Positions 1 through 12,276 are shown, counted from the first letter of the stretch. The stretch: 64,000 nt of DNA from Temnopleurus reevesii (GCA_036244855.1 BQKZ01001479.1:15421-79420), one strand, 5' to 3'. The notes: a model not told the origin generated them from the sequence alone. Translations and numbers: made by a program.

Positions 1-1494
1 GTAGTATGATGTTATTTCTTTACATTTCTAATTCCATATTGCCCACATAATGCAGTATAACTTGTCACTGAGCTGTTTGATTTAGGAATCCCCTCCCGCG
101 GCCGTCCTGCCCAATAGTATACTGTATGTGGTTTATTACACGCTCAAACGATGTTTTCTCCATGACGTCACCGAGTGTGTTCAATTTATCTCACGACTCG
201 TGTATTTCTCAATACATCTGACCAGGATTTTCAAAATTGTTTTTCTCCTAAACGCTAGTTCTAAATGTGATGAACTAAAAAATATTCTGTTTGGGAAGAA
301 CAAAATTCCCTAATGGCATAAAACTTAATTTCTTAGGCCTTTTCTCCCTTTTTCCACTTTAAGTATTAAGTACATATCAAGGTAACTCAAGTACAGACAG
401 ATCATATTACCTGCATGTACCCTAATGCAATATATATGTAGGCCTATACCCAAATGCTCTGTAGTGCTCAGTAGTGAAAGTGAAAGATATGGGTCGGAAC
501 ACTAGCTAGTCGACCCCTCCACCACTGTCCACCGACCCCTCCCGGACCATATATCCCCGACCCCTACTCCAAGAAGATGCATCATATATTGAACCCTAAA
601 CTTTGTCATTGACAGTCTATGCACGTGCAGACAGTGACCACAGATCAGATCCGGGGATGGGGGTTGACGGAACTCTGCACTTTTTTTTTAATTCCTACTT
701 GCAAACCTATGGGAGTCTTCAAAATGGTGATCCACAGCCCCAAACACCCCCACCCTCACACATAGGAGTGGCACATACTCACTATACCGTACTCAATTAA
801 TTGTCCCCCCCCCCCCCCGTTATTTATGCATATTAGATTTTTCTTGATTTTTTTTTTCTGTTTTGAACTTCAATTCATAGCCCGAATTGTATAATTGGTG
901 GATTAATCACGCATCATACTTATGAAAATAAGATGTCTAGCCTATTTCATGCATTGTTCATCCAGGTGTTTCCCATCTAGCTCTGGGTCGAATGACAAGA
1001 AGAAAACTCTCAGCGACTTGTAGAAGACCAACCACAAGCGGCTTGCCGTTGTTATGAACAACGGGAGAGGTAAATATAATGATTTTGTCAATTTCTATCG
1101 TAGATAATGTCAATTTTACTGAATATATGAAATGTATATTACTTTCATTAAAATATTTTGCAAGTTGGAACGAATTTAGAATGCACAATAAAGCTTTATT
1201 TTGGCACCTGAACGTGCCTATGACAAAATGATTAAGACATTGACCCACGTATTAAGATTTATGTCCCGTTATTGCAGCCTATTTCTAAAATATATGATGG
1301 GGTCACAATAATTCGGATAGTTTTTCTTGATCATTTTTAGATTTTTTTTAAGATTATTTAACACAATATATCTCTTCAAATGCACAATTATTTTTAAAAT
1401 TTTTGGCATGAAATGAAAATAGAGATTGTAGGCTTCAAATATTTTTAAAAGAACAATTAAATCACGAAGGATGGGAATTTCCAGTTGGGAAGTT
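1..1494. other. Non-coding upstream region, nothing assigned
   Basis: I see no supported gene here. The stretch is AT-rich with short low-complexity runs: a few CGACCCCT-like units around 510-565 and a poly-C run at about 805-821. Open stretches on either strand are short, lack convincing splice sites and look like chance. A promoter or 5-prime untranslated exon of the WD40 gene could lie here but I cannot point to one. Confidence 0.5.
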
Positions 1495-1499
1495 GGAAA

Positions 1500-1735
1500 T
1501 TTCCAGTGAACTGTTCTTCACACCTGCAATACACTCTGCAACAAGAGGTCACAAATACAAACTCTTTACGCACTGATCATGATTGGACATCTATAAAAAG
1601 TTTTTCAGCCAGAGGATTGTATCTGACTGGAATAATCTGCCTGATCACGTTACGTTGTTGAGGCCATATCGAAAGACAAATTTAAAGAACTACTGCCTGG
1701 ATAAACACTGGTGGGGGGAAAGATTTAAAACCTTC
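1500..1735 (+). mobile_element. Decayed 3-prime end of a CR1-like LINE
   Basis: Translated on the plus strand, this fragment gives pieces typical of the extreme C-terminus of CR1/L2-group reverse transcriptases: an RGHKYKLF-like stretch near 1545, then RIVSDWNNLPDHV at about 1612-1650, then a KFKELL and DKHW-like ending. At least two frameshifts and an in-frame stop separate the pieces, so this is a dead fragment. The family assignment rests on motif memory (R-V-x-x-W-N-x-L-P), not on an alignment. Confidence 0.55.
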
Positions 1736-2300
1736 GATCCTCATCGCACGTGAAGTTCTGTTAAATAGTTCAACAGTAAATCTCGTATTAGCAAACTGAC
1801 GTCGAGACTGGAATTACCACAGGAGAGATCCTTCTATATCTGTACCAGATGTGATGTAATGTGATGTGAAGGAATTACAGAGATAATCGCGATATACAAA
1901 TTCGATTGACGGAACGATCGCATCGGTCAATGCAAGAAAATAGCAAAAATTGTCAACAGAATGTGTCCTATAAATTTTTTTGCACTAGAATTATTGTAAA
2001 TTCGATTCCATCAAAGATCCAAGAGTTACAGTAGTTTGAAGGCAAAATATCAAGGAATCTAATGGTATGACTTTTTAATTACAATTTTGATTATTTACTG
2101 TATAAGCTCCAGTTTCCGGCCCCTTCAGCAGTTTTGTTCTTCTACAAGCCACAAAATCTATCATTTCAAGTTCATTTTAACATCATTATGTAGCTGAAAT
2201 TATGAGCTTTCAATCGATGTGCATAACTTGATGAAGAGCGCCTGCATATTTGCGTAACATTCAATGATTGCCAAGGGACACTGGGCCTAGAAACCGGCCA

Positions 2301-2477
2301 CCTGGGTGGTGTTTCACCAAGATAAGAAAGACTTTACGCACGACTTTACGTTCGACTGGTACCAGTTCTTGCGCTGAGTATGAGTAATGCTATTCATTAT
2401 TTGTCATTAGAACTGATACCAGTCGACCTTACAGTCGTGCGTAAATTCTTTCTTATCTTGGTGGACCACCACCCTGG
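2301..2477. mobile_element. MITE-like hairpin
   Basis: The two ends are inverted copies of each other over about 75 bases: the left arm begins CTGGGTGGTGTTTCACCAAG and the right arm, read in reverse complement, begins CAGGGTGGTGGTCCACCAAG. Both continue through GATAAGAAAG and a TTTACGCACGACT-type segment. Length and structure fit a non-autonomous DNA transposon. There is no coding potential. Confidence 0.7.
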
Positions 2478-3483
2478 CAACCTCAATAGAGATTGTGTTG
2501 AAGCGTATATGAGCTCCAGGGTACAGATGCTCATACAGTACTTTAAAAAATTAGCAGCATCCAGACCAGTGTCGCAAGACCAGTGTTTTCCAACAAACGG
2601 AAACAAATCTGTCAATATTTTGGCGATATTCCCATTATTTCTTGCCCAGTCATGAAAATGATCAGATTTGGGAAATAAATGTCCCTCTTCAAGGTGGTGA
2701 TATTAGATTTTAATATCTCATCATTTTTGGGTAGATTAATATGATGTGCGAATTAACATGACAGCGCCATAGGTTATCAAGCAACTTCAGGTCAGTAATA
2801 CGATTTCATTTAGTCTGTAGTAAAAGTTGTTTCACAATTTAATCTTGAAGTAATTAAGGCATCATGCTACCTCTCACTAGTCCATGCACTACAGCCTATT
2901 GTTTAGGTATTGCTGGTGTCATGACAGATTTCCACTCCAAAGGAGAATATCTAGTATGGCCAGGAAATCTTTTTTTCACACACATCTTATAGCCACAAAA
3001 CTTGTCTCATTTGAATATCCAGTTGACCAAAGAAATTGACGATACACACATTTTTCCAAAAGCTTTAAGAAAAGATTTTTACTGGAAATCTAGATAAGTG
3101 CCTGTGTTATAATATAAGGTATGCTATCTTTTCTACACAATTCTTTGTGCACTCCCTACACAGGTCTGACATTACAAAAGAACGTGAGCACCTGTACCCA
3201 AAAGGATTCCTGTTACAACGATAGGTCTCCATATTGGAAGAAATCAACTAAATAAAGGAGAAGAAGTTTCAACCATTACCCTGCTATTTACCTGTGCTCT
3301 CTTATCAAAATGAATGTTCAAACCAATGGTTTAGTTCCCTCATCATATTCCTATTTTTTTTTTCAAATACCTCACACAAATCTGGAGTAGTCTTTTACTA
3401 TAGACTCTTCTATTTCATGTAGTGGGGTTTGAGTTACATAAATTTTATTCTTCCGTTCTTGCAGTTTGGTTTTGAAGTGGACC

Positions 3484-6400
3484 ATGCTAGCAGCACAGTT
3501 GGAGCTTGAAGGTACATTTGATGCCATAAAAGAGACAAGATATGAAAAGCATAAAGATGAGGTGAGCTAGTTCAAATTAATTTTTGTTATCAAATGCTTC
3601 CTAATCCTGCTGTAATTTCCCCCCAAAAAGTGTGTATGAGATATTGTACTTGTAGTTTCCTTCAAATTAAGTAAAGGGAAAATTCATTTTACTGTCAATC
3701 TATATCAGCACGCAAAGGGTATGAGAATTAATTAGTTTAATTAATTCTCAAAGTTTTATAAAGATATATTATATTGATCTCAGATTTTTTCACTGCCGTA
3801 GTGTACTGTGAAACTATAATGCTACTGATGTTAAAAAAAGAATTAAAGTTACAGTAAAAATTGCATTGTTCATCCGTGTATAGGGACAACCTTTCTATAA
3901 TGTCAATTATAGACCGGTTTGTTTGTATTGTACATAGATAAATAAATTATAATTCAAACACATGGCGATGATATATGCAATTTTAAGTATATACAAGAAA
4001 TCTCCAAAATGAGTTACACTGCAGTTTATACATTTTTAAATCAGATTCTACAATTTTGTTGGAATTTAAACAGCGCTTTTTAAACCTGATTGACCATCTG
4101 TAAAATGGGATCAAATAGATTACGTATAAAAGATAAATTAAATGGATGATTCTATAAGTATAAGTGAGGGGACCAGTTTGCAACATGTTGGTGTCAATGT
4201 TACGTTGTGAACCTTCACCTTTTTCATTACCCTGTGGACTTGGTGAAGAAACAATTAATGGAATGAGATTGTAAGCTGATATTGCATACTTGATTGAAAG
4301 GTCACATTCATATCTCCACCAAGCCCACAGGCCATGAGAAAGGTCACAAGCTGATCCCCTCATTTATAGAAAGACCCAATTTCTAATTTAATGTCATTTG
4401 TTTTATCTTGATACCCGCTTCTTTTCAGATCAACTGTGTTGCATTCTCCCGTGACCTGGAGATGATGGTGACTGGTTCTGACGATGGCAGGGTGCGAGTT
4501 TGGAACAGACCGAAGAACGTTCTCGTTTGCAGGTTTTTCGGACATGAAGGTAAGATGGATACGTTTTTGTGTCCTCTCTCTCGAGGATCACTATCGTACT
4601 AGAAATCTTCAAAATTGCATTTATCTTCTTTTTTTTCCTTCTTTTTTTTTCCTAGGTAGAAAACGCAATGTCAACTTTTTGTGCACGGTTAAAAAAAAGG
4701 AAAGATAGTGAATATTGACCGTTTCAATCTTGCTTTGATTTTTAGGGAAGTTAAATGATAAATGTTTTTGTTAAAAAGTCAGGGTTTCCATGGTCATTGA
4801 AAATCCTGTCAGGTCAGGTACTTTTTTGAAAATTTATGAAATGTCATAAATTGCCAATCAGACATTTTTAGTGATTTATTCTGATTTCAAAAACTGAAAT
4901 GACACTCAGAATTTTCGTCATGCTAATCTTGTAAATTTTGTGTATTTCCAAAGGTGCCATAAAAGGAATAGCAGTTTCTCCTAATAGAAGTTTTATAGCG
5001 AGTGCATCCTACGACAGAACAGTGATTTTGTGGCGAACAAGGAATTGTGAAAAGTCATAAGTTGCCAATCAAACAGTTTTAGTGATTAATTCTGCTTTTA
5101 AAAAACAGAAAAAGAATCTTGAATAGCACACTGGATTTGCTTTCTGCTAATATTGTTAAATTTGTATATTTCCAAAGGTGCAATAAAGGGAATAGCAGTG
5201 TCTCCTGACAGTAGTATTATAGCGAGTGCATCCTACGACAGAACAATAATTGTATGGCGGACAAGGAATTCAGAAGTCGTTTACAAATTTACAGGTGAGT
5301 TGAGAATGCCATAATAAAATGCCACGGATAAGATATTGTATAAGCTGCAATCTTCACAAATTTCCGCAAATTTCTCGGTCTTAGCCTTGGAAAAAATTTC
5401 CATGCCTCATGATGCTCATTCATATGTGTAGAAATACTGACCAAAATGTGAAAATACAACATGCCAATGTGTCAAACTGGTCTGAAATTGTGAAAATATC
5501 TGTACGCTAAATTGTTGGCTTTTACAGTATCTAAAACCTTTTTAGACTAGGTACGAGAATAAGTAATAAAGTATACCCCGAAGTACTTTATCAATATCAA
5601 TATTAATATTAATTTAAGATCTTAATCTTAATTTTCCCTTGTTGTAGGTCATTCTAGGTGTGTTTAGACGGTTGCGTTATCGAGCATGGAATACGACAAT
5701 CCAAGAACTTGATGTTAATCTTAATCTCCATGATACAAGATTTTGATCTTGATCTTAATCTTTATCTCCATGTTACAGGTCATTCCAGGTGTGTCGAGAC
5801 GGTTGCGTTCTCTAATGACGGCAAGCTGCTTTGCTCGGGGGCATGGGATAACACTGCCATCGTCTGGAATCTCAAGGTACGTACAGACAATGCTTGGAGT
5901 TTCAATCTGAGAGCAGAGATGCCAACTGTTCAGGAATATGCATGAGACAAAATTAGAATGTGAACAACTGGACAGCTAAACAAAAGTGAGAGCAAGCATG
6001 ACAACAATAACCACACTCTCAGCCAATCACTTGTGATGAAAGCATTGAATTCATATGAAAATAAACCTGATGTATATTCCGAATAACCGAACAGCTGTAG
6101 AAAAGTGATAGAAAACATGACAACAATAACCATGCTCTCTGTCATTCACTTGTGCTGAAAGCCTTGAATTCATGTGAAAATGAACCTAATGCACCTAATG
6201 CATATTGTGGAATAGCTGGCATCTCCTCTGAATATAGATATGCCCATGAACTATTTACCTGTTTTTATTTGTGTCTCTTCCAAGTTGTGAGCTTTGTTTG
6301 TTTTAGATCATTCCATTTCCAACAAGGTTCATCTTTGTTTTAATGAATGATGTTTAGAGTTGAAAAAATGTACCTAATTATATACACTAGAAATTTATTA

Positions 6401-9400
6401 TGAAGACACCTAATATAAAAATATTCCGTATATAACAAGGTAGTTTTCTCATTCCCAGATCTTAATTATAATCTTCAATTATATAAGAACATTCTTAGAT
6501 TTCCTAAGGACTGTGACATTGCAGAGATACCAACCGTTACGGAATATTCATGAGTCCAAAAGAATGACACAATATAAATTTAAATGATAGTATAAGGAAG
6601 AAAACACAACTTTTTGAAAAGAACATAGATAGATAGATAGATAGATAGATAAGTCAGCACACTCCAAATTTTATATAAACCTTAACTTTATGTAGTTTCT
6701 TTAGCTGAAGATGAAGTGTGCTCAATTCGAAACATATTCAGTTTAGAAAAATTGTGATTTCTTTGTTATACTATTATTTAAATATACATGACATTTATCT
6801 GCATATAAATGGATGAGAGTATGGTTATAGTTATCTTGATCTCATAAATATTCTGGAATGGTTGGCATCCCATGATATGGTGTATTTAATGATATTTGTG
6901 TAATGGTTCTTGTTCGTTGCCTTCAAACAGACTGGAACAGCCAGGAACATCCTTACTGGACATAAGAACTTAGTGCAGTGCTGTGCCTTTAGCGCCAATG
7001 ATCGTTTACTTGTAAGTACTCATTTCTCATAACTCCAGACTATTGTTAACTCCTTAGCCCTGTCATACATTTTTGCTTTTCTCACATAAACTCTGAGAAA
7101 AAATTCTTTTTGACAATGTTTTTTTTTTTTTTTTTACTCTTGATGATTGTTCAAAAAGGTATTGAGGATGTCCAAATCATGAAAAAGGACCAGGATTTTT
7201 AGGAAGGAAAATGATAGTCTAGAAATGTCCTCCTTGAACAAAGCCAGCTTAGCTTGTTTTCTCAAGGTGCTATTGTCGCAGGTGGTCGTTGGGCAAGTCG
7301 ATGGGCAGATATTCACAAAAGTGATTAAAACAATACTGGTCATATAGCATTCTTCAAAATTGCTAAAATAGTATCATATTTTAGTCAAATGTTATACTAG
7401 CGGGTTTCGAAGTTGGTGGACGATGGCTCGTGGATGGTAGAAGACGGTGTGCACTTGATCTGCACCTCTTTAAATTCACACTCCAGGGGCCTGCAGTATA
7501 AAAGAGGTAAGATAAATTGAAAATTAATCTTACCTGTGCGGTACATGTATTTACGTAGACTTACGATTAATATTTATTTAACTCCATTTTTTATGTTAAA
7601 GTCAGTCTCTCATGATCGACATGACTTCCAGTTGCGTGCCAAACTGTCCGCAGCCATTTTGATTGCGAAGATTGCCGAACAGAAAATCACATAATTATTT
7701 ATCTGGAATACCGATTGAGCAAGCTTTATTTTGCTAGCTCACAGCTCGGGAGTCGCAAACGTATGCATTCCGCACGTTTTTAGAAAAGAAAATTGAAGCC
7801 AAAGAGGAGACGAGTCAAAGTTATACGCAACAACAACAAGGATCGAAAAGTACGAAATGTTCCGAGGTTCTGAGCTTGGCAAGGTGCGTAAGCAAGGAAC
7901 ATCGTTGTTAATGTTGCCAATACGAAAGACGCCGTCCGTGCGCGCTCGCAACCGGAAGTCATGTCGATCATGACGGACTGACTTTAAAGGCTCCATAGGT
8001 GCACTTGTTTTCAACCGTCCAGCTATTTCAAAAACCCAGTATTATTTTTACCTTTGAGCAAACATGATAAATGGCCAGCCTTGTGTTATTTCCTGCAGGC
8101 GACAGGGTCTTGGGATCACACCGTTCGTCTGTGGGCGATGTGTCGTGAGGCGGGTATGGACCAAGTCAGAGGTCCTTAGACCTCTCATCATACCCTATTC
8201 ATGTGTAATATTATTTTTTACCTTTGAGCAGATATGATGAATGACCCGCATTGTTTTATTTCCTCCAGGCAACAGGGTCTTGGGATCATACAGTGCGTCT
8301 GTGGGCGATGTGTCGTGAGGCGGGTATGGACCAAGTCAGAGTCCTGACAGGGCATTCAGGAAACGTACATGCTGTAGCATTCTCTAAGATGGGGATGCTG
8401 GTGAGTGATCCACACTACTTTATTAATTTCAGGGTGTGTCTCTGGAGATTTGTATTACATGTCAAAGAACCTGCTTTCCTGTTTGAAAAGAGTAGGGTAT
8501 TTTCCTGAGAAAGTATTTACCTGAATTTTACAATCTCATTAATGTACATCCTTATCATCAGATTGACACTTCCATCATAATGACACATTGTGTTGGTAGT
8601 GATGTTAAGCTCTAATCAATCAATAAATAAATCTAGAAATTTGTAATTGATTTAAATTTGAAGCAGATCAGCTCTGGCCAATCAGAATGCACATTTCAAT
8701 TTGCAATTAATTGCAACTTTAGAGCCTACCTTCTAATTCACCTTTAGGTCTGTGGAAAAAACATATGCAAGAAAAGGATGACTGATGTCACTAATGATTA
8801 TGTTTTTAATGTTATATGCCCTTGTAGAACATTAGAGTAAAGATCCATTCACAAAATGTTGGCTTTTTTTTAGATGTTTGATGATTCCAGAGCTTACTTA
8901 AAAGACCAAAGAGATAAATTGTTGCAAATACAATGCCAAAGTTTTGTTATGATATATTCAGAATATTTCATCTTTAATATGGAGAGATATAGAAGTTCTC
9001 ATTAATGAAACGTTCATGTAAGACGTTTTTCAAATTTTAAAGTTGAACATTTTTTGCGCTCTTCATAATGAAAACAAATATTGCAATGCTAGCCCCCTTC
9101 AAAATTAATTATTTTGAAGGACATAATCAAAATCAACAATACAGCTGCTCATATTATGAATTTCATTCCTACCATCAAATCACTCCTTTTTTTTTTGACA
9201 GGCAACTGGTTCATGGGATAAGACTGTTCGGTTATGGAGTTCACGTGACGCTCGTCTTCTAGCGGTTCTCTCTGAGCATACGGGATGGGTGCGAGCATTG
9301 GCCTTCTCTACTGATAGTAACATGTTAGCTAGTGCTAGTGATGATGAAACGGTAAGGAGACGCTTTTATCTTTGCCCCTAGACTCTTGATTCCAGATCTT

Positions 9401-11160
9401 GGTTGCTTAGCCGACCTGGTATTGCTTTATTTTATTTGATGCTTGTGTCCTAGCGGTTTTCTCTGAACACACGGGATGGGTGCAAGCATTGGCTTTCTCT
9501 ACAGATAGCAACATGTTAGCCAGTGCTAGTGATGATGAAACGGTAAGGTGAGGCTTTTATCTTTGCCCTTTTAATCACGATTCAATATCTCGGTTGCTTA
9601 GCCGACCTGGTAGGAGGGTACTCCTTTATTTCATGTGATGCTTGCCTCCTAGTGGTTCCCTCAGAGCACACAGGGTGGGTGCAAACATTGGCCTTCTCTA
9701 CAGATAGCAACATGTTAGCCAGTGCTAGTGATGAAGAGACGGTAAGGAAACACTTTAGTCTGTCTGTCCTGAAAGATGTAGATGTATTAAAATCTGTAGT
9801 GATTAATTGTCGCCAGAGGAAATGTTTGATTCCCATTTGTGCTTTTATTTCCTATTGGTTTGACTCTATCATATTTCTTTACCTTTAAATGTCAACTATT
9901 GTATGCAATCCAAATGCAAGTTTAATAATTTTTTTCAAGTTTCATTATTTGAACAACCTGATTTCCCTGACCAATCCTATGGGAAACATTCTTTTTGGAG
10001 CAGTTCATCCCAATTTTTCTGTCAGAAAATTTTGGAGGTCTGCATATTGTTTGGAACCAGTCTCGGTATTTCCTAATGATGGACTGTTTTGCTGTTACAT
10101 GTCTGATACAAAGAACGCCTGTAATATTTTACCATCAAAAGTTGTTTACCTGAACACCTCTTGTATTAATGTACAGGTCAAAGTCTGGGATGTGAGGACT
10201 GGGGAATGTGCCAAGACTCTTGAGGTAAGCATTCGAGTCAAATCTAATTCATCTTGTGTTATAAAATTGTAATCAAATGCACTCTACAATGCACTGACCA
10301 GTCGAGACCCATTGTACATGCTCATATTCTAAAAATAACCCACCCAGATCCTGAGCTTGTCGAAATGCGTGTTTCATTGTACAATTTGTACTTTATCTGT
10401 AATTGGTTGCATTTTCATGTAACAATCCTTTAATCATGTTTTATTAAAAAACAAAAGGTTTGAAAGTACAAACCTTGATGACGTATTAGTGTGTGTGTTT
10501 TTTTCATAAGGATGATTTTTTTTACAAACACTGATGCATCTGTGTTTTATGAAAAGGGGGTAAAATAACTTAAAAGAATATTTTTGGAGGGCTATCCCTG
10601 AAAGTGTATTTTCATTTAAGGTTTCTAACTTAAAATAATAATTGATTCAGAGATTATATTTCTGGCTTCTTTACTCATAGTGTAGTTACGGCAAAATTTA
10701 TTTGTTTAGTTCTTTAACCTTTGTAATTCATTAATAAATGAACATACCAGCTATATTAGATGAAAACAGAAAACATTTTCTTCAAACTCATTTGGGGGAA
10801 ATGCCCAGTGCCGAATTTTGATATTATTGTTATAGTTTTGAAAAACAGTTTTGGTTGACGTATACAAACTTCTAATAACTTTTGACCCAACTTTAAATCA
10901 TTTTACATTATATTGAGAATCTTATTTATCCTATTGTTTCTTTTCAGAGTGATTTGGAGCAGCTTCAGACATGTGTCTTTTCATCAGAGGGGGCGCTGTT
11001 CGCTTCGGGGGCTGCAGCAATGGCTATAGCAGAGAAAGAGGGTAGACCTAAGACTGCACAGATGAATGGTCATGAGGCGGGGAAGGTCGCATTAGGAGAG
11101 GAAGATGAGATGTCATCAATTTCAGATGATGTAGACGATGGTGGAGGCAGCTGCGGCTAG
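3484..11160 (+). CDS. WDR38: WDR38-like seven-bladed WD40 repeat protein (nine coding exons)
   Basis: The coding exons are 3484-3561, 4429-4549, 5178-5294, 5779-5876, 6931-7011, 8269-8400, 9202-9351, 10177-10224 and 10948-11160. They total 1038 bases and 345 residues, and every junction is GT-AG with matching phase. The protein has seven WD repeats at about residues 27-52, 69-93, 112-136, 152-179, 195-221, 239-267 and 280-296. Repeats 4 and 5 carry the motif ATGSWDxTVRLW. The tail after about residue 297 is acidic and glycine-rich. Order and wording of the repeats (VETVAFS, LATGSWD, VKVWD, then a final degenerate blade ending SGAA) match vertebrate WDR38 as I recall it, which is about 314 residues long and a WD40 protein linked to ciliated cells. 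WD40 propellers act as protein-binding platforms, and a specific partner cannot be read from sequence. The start is the first methionine in an exon with acceptor TTCTTGCAG at 3464. Upstream untranslated exons are not identified. Several exons have decayed duplicate copies in the introns, described separately. Confidence 0.85.
4843..5045 (+). pseudogene. Decayed upstream copy of exon 3 of the WD40 gene
   Basis: This block repeats the end of intron 2 and the first three quarters of exon 3 about 211-224 bases upstream of the real exon. The shared intron segment (GTCATAAATTGCCAATCA here, GTCATAAGTTGCCAATC at 5054) and the acceptor TTTCCAAAG are kept. The exon copy reads GAIKGIAVSPNRS and continues through DRTVILW, but runs into a TAA at about 5057-5059 because the duplication junction cuts it off. 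It lacks the donor of the true exon, so it is unlikely to be used. Confidence 0.8.
5590..5715 (+). pseudogene. Decayed upstream copy of exon 4 of the WD40 gene
   Basis: The sequence from about 5648, AGGTCATTCTAGGTGTGTTT, is a mutated version of the true exon 4 start at 5779 (GTCATTCCAGGTGTGTCGAG). It continues GACGGTTGCGTT as in the real exon, then decays within about 60 bases. The copy has an in-frame TAG in place of the arginine codon. Preceding AATCTTAATCTT-type intron sequence is also duplicated. It looks like a short tandem duplication about 130 bases upstream of the functional exon. Confidence 0.75.
5985..6190 (+). repeat. Tandem duplication (about 118 bp) in intron 4
   Basis: Two adjacent copies share CATGACAACAATAACCA and ATTGAATTCAT-type segments followed by GTGAAAATGAACCT or its variant. 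The first copy is centred near 6030 and the second near 6150, an offset of about 118 bases. Divergence is roughly 10-15 percent by eye. It is intronic and has no coding role. Confidence 0.75.
6624..6651 (+). repeat. (GATA)n microsatellite
   Basis: A short pure GATA tetranucleotide run of about seven units, inside intron 4 of the WD40 gene. Confidence 0.9.
7398..8040. mobile_element. Foldback element in intron 5
   Basis: A nested inverted repeat. The inner arms are 7598-7636 (AAAGTCAGTCTCTCATGATC...) and about 7947-7985, which reads in reverse complement AAAGTCAGTCCGTCATGATC. The outer arms start near 7401 with CGGGTTTCGAAGTTGGTGGA, and end near 8038 with the reverse complement of CTGGGTTTTTGAAATAGCTG. 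The roughly 640-bp unit carries no recognisable protein. It resembles a foldback or long MITE. Its right end directly abuts the start of the duplicated exon 6 block. Confidence 0.65.
8041..8175 (+). pseudogene. Decayed upstream copy of exon 6 of the WD40 gene
   Basis: This is a head-to-tail copy of the end of intron 5 plus the first half of exon 6, about 170 bases upstream of the real exon. It keeps the acceptor CTGCAG at 8098 and reads ATGSWDHTVRLWAMCREAG in frame. After GMDQVR the sequence diverges to GP and a TAG stop, at the duplication junction. It has no donor. If spliced in it would truncate the protein after the fourth WD repeat. Confidence 0.85.
9420..9550 (+). pseudogene. First extra copy of the 3-prime part of exon 7
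   Basis: The segment from about 9441 to 9542 repeats the second half of exon 7 (GWVQALAFSTDSNMLASAS in the copy, GWVRALAFSTDS in the original), including the donor ACG-GTAAGG. The 5-prime half of the exon is missing, and an AG falls at 9451-9452 (TCCTAG). Use of that AG after exon 7 would shift the reading frame, so I do not treat it as an alternative exon. The downstream intron sequence (CTTTTATCTTTGCCC) is also copied. Confidence 0.8.
9600..9750 (+). pseudogene. Second extra copy of the 3-prime part of exon 7
   Basis: A third tandem unit about 198 bases after the previous one. It reads SEHTGWVQTLAFSTDSNML and keeps the GTAAGG donor at 9742. Like the first copy it lacks the start of the exon. 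The three units share the intron words GGTTGCTTAGCCGACCTGGT. Together they form a 195-200 bp array in which only the first unit is a complete exon. Confidence 0.8.
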
Positions 11161-11353
11161 GTATTGCATGAGGTTTCCTGATACAGCAGCACCTGTAAGG
11201 TTATGAGGCAGGGAAGGTTGACAGAGAAGTGGAGGAGGAGGGGAGGGAGGAAAAGGAATGTGGTCAATTTCAGATGATGTAGACGATGGTGGAGGTAGCT
11301 GCGGATAGGTGTTGCATGAGGTCTTCTCATATAGCAGCAGATAGAAGGTTATG
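11074..11353 (+). repeat. Tandem duplication of the last coding segment of the WD40 gene
   Basis: The stretch 11074-11200, which includes the final codons and stop of the WD40 gene, is repeated at about 11203-11353. The second unit keeps TTTCAGATGATGTAGACGAT and GGTGGAGGTAGCTGCGG, then GTTGCATGAGG and GGTTATG, but its middle part has decayed. It lies downstream of the functional stop, so it is presumably in the 3-prime untranslated region or just beyond. Confidence 0.8.
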
Positions 11354-11730
11354 TTATACAGCGTTCACCCAACTCCTGGGTGCATCTCCCGATCGCTGAG
11401 AAATAGATGAGAGATTCTTATTTCTCCTATAGGCGACCAGACACACTTGAGGGTACTTTGCCCTAGGAGAACAAGAGATTTTTTGGTCGGGAACTGCATT
11501 TGGTCAACGTAAAAACACCTGTAATGTATTGCGCAGTGGGGGTTAACAATCGAAATTGCTCTCCAGCCAAAGGCCAAAGACATAATTACACTTGGAGATT
11601 GGTGTCTCTGGAGAGTATTTTACGACTGTTTACCTCCCAGCGGAGGGATCCCTAATCACCGGGGGATGTGTGAACAGGCTATGACTTTGAGTAAACAGGC
11701 TTACACTGCAAGCCATCTTTGAACTAAGAC

Positions 11731-11856
11731 AGGGGGCAGTGCTAGAAAGTTGCAATCATCACAAGTTACAGTATTTAGCATAGCTGATCCAAATCATTGT
11801 TTAATGTGTGTCTTGTGAGAGGATTTAATTTGCAACTTTCTAGCAACTCCCCTTAG
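11731..11856. mobile_element. Short MITE-like hairpin
   Basis: The left end GGGGGCAGTGCTAGAAAGTT is matched by the right end read in reverse complement, GGGGAGTTGCTAGAAAGTTG. The unit is about 125 bases with no coding content, and the right end is followed by TTA. The copy at 26558-26731 has related terminal words (GGTGTTG, CAACTTTTGAGCAACACC). Confidence 0.6.
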
Positions 11857-12276
11857 AGAGGGACAATTGTTTGGTTGCCATCCAATGACATTTTTTTTTA
11901 AAGATGTCAGCCAGTCGTACAAAATTTACATGATTCTTGAGGGAAATAAGGCTTAGAGGGGAGTAAAAAGCCAAAGTACATCTGAAAATGGCTCTTTAAG
12001 TTTTCATTCCACATTTGTATGTATAATTTTACAGTGTTTTCTTCTATTTTGATGAAAAGTAAAGAAAAAAAATCACATCTGGCCATTTGCAAATTTTTCT
12101 TGCCCAATGAAGAGACTGATGGATTTAGCCATCTACAAGTATCAAATAACATATAAGGCCTACCATCTATAACGTTGCCTATGCTGTTAGGACCTGGTAT
12201 GGAGCCACCAGTTGCTCCTGTCCATTAGATGGCAAACAAATCTTTTGGTTGCCCTCAGATGCTTTTTTTTGCAAAA

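Noticed and set aside
7739..8014. 91-codon minus-strand frame in intron 5
   Set aside because: It lies inside the foldback element and is not related to any recognised protein.
9451..9741. Extra exon 7 copies as alternative exons adding WD repeats
   Set aside because: The available AG sites would shift the frame relative to exon 7, and the copies lack the first half of the blade.
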